Assembly: GCA_033239005.1 (NCBI GenBank)
Contig: BSQZ01000106.1
Coordinates: forward strand, 1,291,001 to 1,355,000
DNA length: 64,000 nt
Direction: 5' to 3'
From: Lamellibrachia satsuma
Taxonomy: Eukaryota > Annelida > Polychaeta > Sabellida > Siboglinidae
The notes beneath the pieces are model-generated. The model worked only from the letters and a program-made list of their open reading frames with translations, was not told the origin of the DNA and did not search any database. Of the stretch, positions 60,901-64,000 are shown one piece after another. The stretch's first letter is position 1, and the number at the start of each line of letters is the position of its first letter. The translations under genes were made by a program, and so were the position numbers.

Positions 60901-63900
60901 TCGAGCATACATAGAGACTCTGTAAGGTAACTTAACTTTATTCAATATATGATTGCTAGTTGATTTGCGCATGAGTACACGCACATGCGAACGCCCATGC
61001 ATGTAATTCACTCATGAATAGGAATGATGAAAAAATTTACTTGCCATTATTGTAAACCTTTTGTGTGAGCTGGTAATATATTGTTGCAAATGCACATGCA
61101 AACACACACACATGCACACATGCACATGCACACGCACATGTGCACAAACACATGCACACACTTGCATACACACACAGACATGCACACATGCATGCACACC
61201 CACATGCGCTTGCATGCACACGCAAATACACGGCTGTATAATTCTAGCTATGAACAGAATTTCTTTGAATGGAAGGAGAGATAGAGGGAGAAATGGATGA
61301 ATGGTTGAGCTGGTGGGTGGAGTATGTGATCATGATAAAGTATTAACATACTTAGAGGTTAGAGAAGAATGGCAGGGAACAGACGCCTGTCCGGGACAAT
61401 CACTTAGCGAGACAATCAGTTGGCCCGCTGATCAATAGATGAGAATTGCTCCTGCATTATGTGAGCAGTGGTCTCTGTCCAGTTGAGTTGTGGTCAATGC
61501 ATCCGTTTGTAGCGATGTGAAGCTAGTTAGTTTTAATTGTGATTTCCTGCATCACAGTGTGACATAGATAAGTCACACGGCAGAAGGTATATTGGATTTG
61601 TTATCTTGATGCCAGGACGGGGTTATGAATTTATCAATGTCATATCTAAGGCTGTGCAATGAAGGGATATTTTACATTGTTTTGATATTGATGTACCTAT
61701 GATATATTGATTATCATGTGGCTTTAACTGTTGACATCTGTGTGTAGTTTTATGAAAATTACAGTTTAAATTTTGGCCAAGCAATTTGTTTAGCTGTTTG
61801 CGTTGTGGTTATAGAAATTGTTACACCTTGATGTGTGATGAACAGTATATTTAATTTATTTACCCTATTTATATTCACCATGATGAATAAAGGGTAAATA
61901 AGGGTTTTCCTGTTGGAAAACATTTTGGCATGTACTATGTAGTGGTGATAGGTAGCGCAGAGCATTGAAAAACTGTGTACAAGGAATACTGTCTTATTTA
62001 TGAGTTCATACATAAGATTAAATTCAGGTATTAAACGATGTGACACTGCTCTTGGGCATTTGTGGCTGTGAAGTATGAATGTTTTCCATTTCAAAGAAAA
62101 GGTTTCCTTGTGACAATGGAAAGTTTACCTTGTGACAATGGAAAGCTTTCAGTGTGCAATATAAAAAGATTATTGTTCATGTGACTTGCTTTATAAAACC
62201 GCTGGCACTCTCTCAGGTTATGACCAAACTGAGACTGTGATTACATAAGAACTGTTAGTATAATGTGGGTCTCATCTGTCTTCACCCTGGAAACTTCTTA
62301 CATGATTACACATGACAAAAATTATTACAGAATTGCAATTGTGACTGTGTTAAAATAACATTGATAAGAATTTTATTTATTCTAAGGAATTTTATTAATT
62401 TTAATAAATTTTATTTCCCATCACTGTGATTATTATTGCGCACTGATGTGTTGTCAACTTGCAGGTTCGCCGCATCTTGGCGAGTGGTGCATGCGTGGCG
62501 TGTCAAGCTGGCATCCAGCCTGGTGATCGTCTCGTCTCTGTCAACGCCACCGTCCTGCACGGCTTGTCACATTCCGACTGTCTAGACATCCTTTCTCGGC
62601 CTGTCACCAATGTCTGCTTGACACTGCTGCGGCACCGACCTACTGACCGACACAGTGACACTGACAGTGACACAAGTTGGACGTCAGGCGATAGTGACAC
62701 GTCATCTGAGCTGTCAGATGATGAACAAAACAGAATTGATGATGTGCACAGGTGTCATGGTAACGCTGGTCAAGTTTCTGGTGACAAACTGAGGATAACT
62801 GGTGACAAGCAGAGTAAATCTTGTGACAAGCAGGGTACATCTGGGGACAAACAGAGAATAACTGGTAACAAACAGGAGACATCTGGAGACAAACAGGAGA
62901 TGTCTGGTGAGAAACAGCAGACTGTTGGTAACGTTAATGACACACCCAGTGACAGTAACGTTCACTTTCTCCAGACATCCACCAAATGTTGTCAGTTGTC
63001 TGTTGCTGCACTAGTGAAATCTGGCAGCAGACACAGAACACAGAAATTCAAGTGTAAAGTAAATGATACTACAACTGACACAAAATACAGACATAAGCAA
63101 TTGTCCTCCAAAGTTCTTGCTCCTCTCACCAGAGAGCGCTGTAGTGTGCAGACCTCCAGAAACAATGCAGCTTCAGAAGAACCAAAATCCACAGAGGTAG
63201 AATGTGACAGCGACTCCACTAGGGGGAGCTGCAAAACATCATCGTTCACCACTGCGAACAGCAAAGTGCCTTCAAATAGTGACTCAAGTGCCCCCTATTG
63301 GCCAGCTGTTGAGCAGGAGCAGGAGACATTACACGGGAACAAGTTGTTTGCACAACAAGGTCCCTTTATATATCCGTGGAGGCGACAGTTCAATGTGTTT
63401 GAGCGCAGTCTTGTCGATGGTGATACCCCTAAACAATGCGGTGATTCCACTCGAGTAAAGAGTCACAACATCACTGAAGATGGAGGTGATGTCAGCAGAG
63501 ACAGAGACAACAATGGCGTACACCTGAGAGCAACACAAAGATCACAGGACACCACTACTGGTGACACTTTCGTGACAAACGTGGCCAGCACAGAAGACGC
63601 ACAAGTGACACAGCCACGCAACGACACATGTCTGTCTCCTGTTAACACACCAATTTATGAAAATGTCCCAGTGACAGATGTCACCTACTCTGATCCTAAA
63701 GAGGTTGAGCTTGGCATGGGTTCCACTGTGGCTGTGACAACATGTCGTAATAGTCAAAGTGAAATTGGTGACCTACAAATGCCAGCTCTTGATGACAGTG
63801 ATTATGTCAATGTGCCACCTTCACTGACGTCACCAGACGGGGACTCTGTGCAGCCAGACCTAAGCTGTGCAACTTGGTCAACGTGTGGTGACAGTACATT

Positions 63901-64000
63901 TGATGACAGTTGTGCATACGGTGACAGCTTGACACCAGGACAAGTGCGTGTACTTCTGACAAGTCCATTTGAAGAGTTAGAGAGGCAGTTTGACACTGAG
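41364..64000 (+). CDS. Multi-PDZ scaffold protein gene (partial, ten exons)
   Basis: Ten exons can be joined with matching phase at every junction: 41364-41583, 41712-41850, 42673-42950, 45465-45582, 46070-46202, 47127-47238, 48230-48279, 48940-48967, 51436-55382, 62465-64000. Together they give about 2,187 codons with four PDZ domains, each with its carboxylate-binding loop (ELGF, GLGL, PLGM, PLGL) and a GD.(I/V/L)L..(N/G)G- or GDRLVSVN-type turn. PDZ proteins bind short C-terminal peptides of receptors and channels and assemble junctional or signalling complexes under the membrane. There is no catalytic domain. I cannot assign an ortholog: large PDZ scaffolds of the PDZD2 or PTPN13 type are possible relatives, but the linkers are unlike anything I know. 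Neither the start nor the stop is in view. Confidence 0.8.
41574..41711 (+). repeat. Triplicated splice-border repeat, about 47-bp unit
   Basis: The 22-bp segment ctgaaagaaggtgaggctgaaa, given in two parts as ctgaaagaag and gtgaggctgaaa, begins at 41,574, 41,621 and 41,667. Each copy holds the same donor-like AAG|GTGAGG, and each ends in an acceptor-like ctctag, ctctgcag or cttgttcag. The third copy ends exactly at the real acceptor of exon b, so the whole intron is this tandem repeat. Confidence 0.9.
41712..41850 (+). CDS. PDZ gene exon b: second half of PDZ1
   Basis: The acceptor is ctcttgttCAG and the donor TCAAG|gtatga. It reads DEVLEVNGSLLYGLTLAEAQ and LLRQLKNGPLQLTVRRPE, the second helix and last strand of PDZ1. 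Phase 1 in, phase 2 out. The preceding intron is only 128 bp and is made of tandem copies of the exon-intron border (see the repeat at 41,574-41,711). Confidence 0.85.
42494..42537. repeat. (TA)n microsatellite
   Basis: Uninterrupted TA repeats, about 22 units, in the intron before exon c. Confidence 0.95.
42673..42950 (+). CDS. PDZ gene exon c: linker between PDZ1 and PDZ2
   Basis: The acceptor ttgcttctgTAG gives phase 2 in. The frame reads YAALTMGQHHMYPHHPQEIP, then a polar stretch rich in Glu, Gln, His and Met, and SLWKTIIKK. No domain is recognised. The donor is AAAG|gcgagt, a GC donor; with it the exon leaves phase 1, which is what exon d needs, and no GT donor in the neighbourhood does this. 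A SINE copy begins about 25 bp downstream of the donor. Confidence 0.7.
42951..42952 (+). promoter_or_regulatory. Probable GC splice donor
   Basis: AAAG|GCGAGT matches the strong exon-side consensus usual for GC-AG introns. It is the only nearby site that keeps the reading frame into exon d. GC donors are known to be rarer and often weaker or regulated. Confidence 0.6.
42975..43560 (-). mobile_element. tRNA-derived SINE, copy 1, with internal minisatellite
   Basis: On the minus strand the tRNA-like head is around 43,500-43,560 (tctcaatcaagagaaccagc, then the B-box-like gttcaaatcc). The body has gcttccccgagaagtcgagg and the 3' end ggatac...ccatacaagaacc at about 42,980. Between body and tail a 36-bp unit is repeated. 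The copy is otherwise like that at 43,980-44,305. Confidence 0.75.
43010..43434. repeat. 36-bp minisatellite within SINE copy 1, twelve units
   Basis: A 29-bp first unit is followed by eleven 36-bp units with gactgcccaaaacacttaac and cctcctggca. The unit equals the segment tgaagtgtaaa...cagtcc of the unexpanded SINE at 44,000-44,060 (reverse strand). The period is a multiple of three, so open frames appear on both strands without coding meaning. Confidence 0.9.
43980..44305 (-). mobile_element. tRNA-derived SINE, copy 2, unexpanded
   Basis: The minus strand carries an RNA polymerase III A box TAGCGTAGCGG at 44,295-44,285 and a B box GGTTCGAATCC at 44,251-44,241, with about 44 bp between their 5' ends, the spacing of a tRNA gene. 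A body of about 200 bp follows, then a tail with agcgctttgaacagtccc and ctatataagaacg. The sequence cagtccttgggactg in the tail can form a short hairpin. This is the reference copy of the family in this window. Confidence 0.8.
44369..44750. repeat. 39-bp minisatellite, ten units
   Basis: Units of exactly 39 bp with acatgatgacacacttgtaa and tttctggttaaa begin at 44,369. Variants with tgtatctg alternate irregularly with tgtttctg. Open frames on both strands follow from the period and are not genes. Confidence 0.9.
45110..45175. repeat. 11-bp tandem repeat, six units
   Basis: Six perfect copies of TGTACACTCAT. Each holds the palindrome TGTACA. Confidence 0.95.
45465..45582 (+). CDS. PDZ gene exon d: first half of PDZ2
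   Basis: The acceptor attatttttgCAG gives phase 1 in, and the donor ATCAG|gtcagg phase 2 out. It reads EAGRGLGLNITTVRLPDGKQ and GIFVQKIHPNSVAAHTHSI: binding loop GLGL and the central strands of a PDZ domain. Together with exon e it completes PDZ2. Confidence 0.85.
45899..45965. repeat. (TG)n-(TGCG)n alternating purine-pyrimidine tract
   Basis: About seven TG units are followed by about thirteen TGCG units, uninterrupted, ending about 105 bp before the acceptor of exon e. Such tracts can adopt Z-DNA; any effect on splicing is speculative. Confidence 0.95.
46070..46202 (+). CDS. PDZ gene exon e: second half of PDZ2
   Basis: The acceptor ttacacccgTAG gives phase 2 in; the donor CCGATG|gtgagg phase 0 out. 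It reads SPGDQILEIGGLSLENVSLV and AQQILAQLPSGPVMVVLRKR, the GDQIL turn, second helix and last strand of PDZ2. Confidence 0.85.
47127..47238 (+). CDS. PDZ gene exon f: acidic linker
   Basis: The acceptor attatttttAG and donor GATG|gtaagt are both good. The 112-nt exon reads LPSKESDPLIKASRFTDAEA followed by DDEWDDDDDKEPKTYND, a strongly acidic run of the kind often found in flexible linkers. Phase 0 in, phase 1 out. The call rests on splice sites and phase, since no domain is present. Confidence 0.7.
47954..48175. repeat. 28-bp tandem repeat, about eight units
   Basis: Units with taatacagactgtatgtgac and tttgtattt recur every 27-28 bp in the intron between exons f and g, ending about 55 bp before exon g. 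Confidence 0.9.
48230..48279 (+). CDS. PDZ gene exon g: 50-nt exon
   Basis: The acceptor tgtttattttCAG and the donor GCCA|gtaagt are strong. The exon reads GTNSQIGYPCPQRIAVP. Phase 1 in, phase 0 out. Supported only by sites and phase. Confidence 0.55.
48940..48967 (+). CDS. PDZ gene exon h: 28-nt microexon
   Basis: The acceptor gttttcctgacCAG and donor CAAGG|gtgagg enclose 28 nt reading DVPLVGQRK plus one base. Its phase (0 in, 1 out) is exactly what is needed to join exon g (phase 0 out) to the large exon (phase 1 in); a direct g-to-large-exon join would break the frame. This is a prediction without domain support. Confidence 0.45.
49085..49375 (-). mobile_element. tRNA-derived SINE, copy 3, 3'-truncated
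   Basis: Complementary to the family: head around 49,310-49,375 (ggctctcaat-like with gaatttgaacctgg complement of a decayed B box), then agatactcatttgtaaagcg of the body, ending at ccagacctgttcaca. It lies head to head with copy 4. Confidence 0.7.
49440..50830 (+). mobile_element. tRNA-derived SINE, copy 4, with internal minisatellite
   Basis: In plus orientation, 49,478-49,615 matches the SINE body (agttttgaggcttgggcaat, cagctgtatagatgagtatc, gagaagttgagttgatgtc), and 50,780-50,830 matches its tail (gtgtgaagtaatttgagcag, then ctatataagaactt). Between them lies the 31-bp array. The tRNA-like head is mostly lost. Confidence 0.75.
49616..50789. repeat. 31-bp minisatellite within SINE copy 4, about 38 units
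   Basis: Units of 30-31 bp with ggaacaggtctgccagggag and tgaagtgtaaa. The unit corresponds to gaacggtttgacagggggtg and aagtgtaaa of the unexpanded SINE, i.e. the same internal segment that was amplified independently in copy 1. Confidence 0.9.
51436..55382 (+). CDS. PDZ gene exon i: 3.9-kb exon with PDZ3, 26-residue repeats and half of PDZ4
   Basis: The acceptor is cttgtctctcCAG, one of two tandem sites; the donor is TGCCAG|gtgagt. About 1,315 codons. Residues 1-320 are polar, with a basic RKKLHFSLDDITLRAQ segment. At about 328 lies KAPPKPPRHQRL, a class II SH3 ligand (PxxPxR). Residues about 379-472 are PDZ3 (GEPLGMVLNIESSGGE, IHPGDRILEINGMCLSE). Residues about 583-947 are fourteen 26-residue repeats, followed by a partial one. 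Residues about 1,284-1,315 begin PDZ4 (GLHVHFKKPADKPLGLSIV). Exons this large with repeats are unusual. An ATG at 51,411 precedes the acceptor and is not the start; it could serve an alternative promoter. Confidence 0.88.
53184..54317 (+). repeat. Coding 78-bp repeat: fourteen units plus one partial
   Basis: Units of exactly 78 bp (26 residues) with consensus D(A/R)SEQMNTVTRVD followed by GHSKQMNIVTGAD. The two halves of each unit are themselves related (xxSxQMNxVTxxD), so the unit is an old duplication of 39 bp. Units 7-12 are three copies of a two-unit block (156 bp, DRSEQ type then DASEQI type), the most recent expansion. No frame-breaking indel is seen, which indicates selection for the coding frame. 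Confidence 0.92.
58101..58427. repeat. 36-bp minisatellite, nine identical units
   Basis: Nine copies of acccgttgtgtatggttgaa followed by ctgaatacctatgtat at exactly 36 bp, with no base difference seen between units. The open frames on both strands are artefacts of the period. Confidence 0.95.
59568..60055. repeat. 43-bp minisatellite, about eleven units
   Basis: Units with acatctcaaccacaaggcag and tcagcagcatttccaatgta recur every 43 bp and become shorter and more diverged towards the right end. Open frames through it are fortuitous. Confidence 0.9.
60812..60940. repeat. Inverted repeat: 37-bp arms, about 44-bp loop
   Basis: 60,817-60,853 and 60,898-60,934 are reverse complements with two mismatches (arm starts taagttacctttcagagtct). 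A few more bases pair beyond the arms. The transcript of either strand would form a long hairpin. Confidence 0.9.
61085..61220. repeat. CA-rich low-complexity tract
   Basis: Imperfect repeats of acacatgcacac-type words. Open frames rich in His and Thr (or Cys and Val on the other strand) are artefacts. Confidence 0.9.
62465..64000 (+). CDS. PDZ gene exon j: second half of PDZ4 and Ser/Thr-rich tail, open to the window edge
   Basis: The acceptor is tgtcaacttgCAG, phase 0. All 512 codons to base 64,000 are open. Residues 1-65 finish PDZ4 (QPGDRLVSVNATVLHG, then LDILSRPVTNVCLTLLRHR). A Ser/Asp-rich stretch follows. Residues about 103-157 hold about eight copies of an 8-residue unit of the type SGDKQxxx. 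The remainder is rich in Ser, Thr, Asp and Asn. Two Tyr-x-Asn motifs, IYENV (Tyr codon 63,656) and DYVNV (Tyr codon 63,803), match the GRB2 SH2-binding pattern, and TYSDP lies nearby. The stop or next donor is beyond the window. Confidence 0.85.

Larger units (their letters stand above)
55383..62464 (+). other. 7.1-kb intron splitting PDZ4
   Basis: It runs from the donor CAG|gtgagt to the acceptor tgtcaacttgCAG. It holds two long tandem arrays (58,101-58,427 and 59,568-60,055), a near-perfect hairpin (60,817-60,934), a CA-rich tract (61,085-61,220), a small palindrome at about 57,508-57,537 (gttatcgtatg against catgcgataac) and otherwise AT-rich DNA in which I see no exon. Confidence 0.8.

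Overview
This is eukaryotic (animal) DNA. It has spliced exons with GT-AG and one GC-AG junction, several families of non-LTR retrotransposon, a tRNA-derived SINE, a Tigger-type DNA transposon remnant and many tandem repeats. The mix of a CR1 element with an esterase-type ORF1, RTE-like elements and abundant minisatellites would fit an invertebrate such as a mollusc or another lophotrochozoan, but nothing in the window fixes the species.

The window has two halves. Positions 1 to about 38,700 are almost entirely mobile-element debris. From 1 to 20,200 there is a mosaic of duplicated blocks: direct repeats 5,616 bp apart, a block of about 2 kb duplicated 8.8 kb apart, LINE ORF1-like, retropepsin-like and reverse-transcriptase-like fragments, a satellite array grown out of a reverse-transcriptase fragment (16,560-18,720), a Tigger transposase remnant, and an RTE-like LINE (9,995-12,990) inserted in the satellite with a 13-bp target-site duplication. 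From 22,000 to 32,400 lie broken LINE tails on both strands, one of them split by a nested insertion. A nearly complete CR1-type LINE with PHD-like and esterase ORF1, endonuclease and reverse transcriptase fills about 32,490-36,570. A minus-strand LINE remnant follows, swollen by minisatellites and folded into a large inverted repeat.

Positions 41,364 to 64,000 hold part of one plus-strand gene for a large multi-PDZ scaffold protein. Ten exons can be chained with matching phase at every junction, giving about 2,187 codons that run off the right edge. The order is PDZ1 (two exons), linker, PDZ2 (two exons), an acidic linker, two very small exons, a 3.9-kb exon (SH3-ligand motif, PDZ3, fourteen 26-residue repeats, first half of PDZ4), a 7.1-kb intron, then an exon with the rest of PDZ4 and a long Ser/Thr-rich tail with two Tyr-x-Asn motifs. 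The 5' end of the gene is not recognised here.

The introns carry at least four copies of one SINE family. Two of these copies have each given rise to a minisatellite (36-bp and 31-bp units) from the same internal SINE segment. Many long open frames in the window are artefacts of tandem repeats whose period is a multiple of three, and are not annotated as genes.
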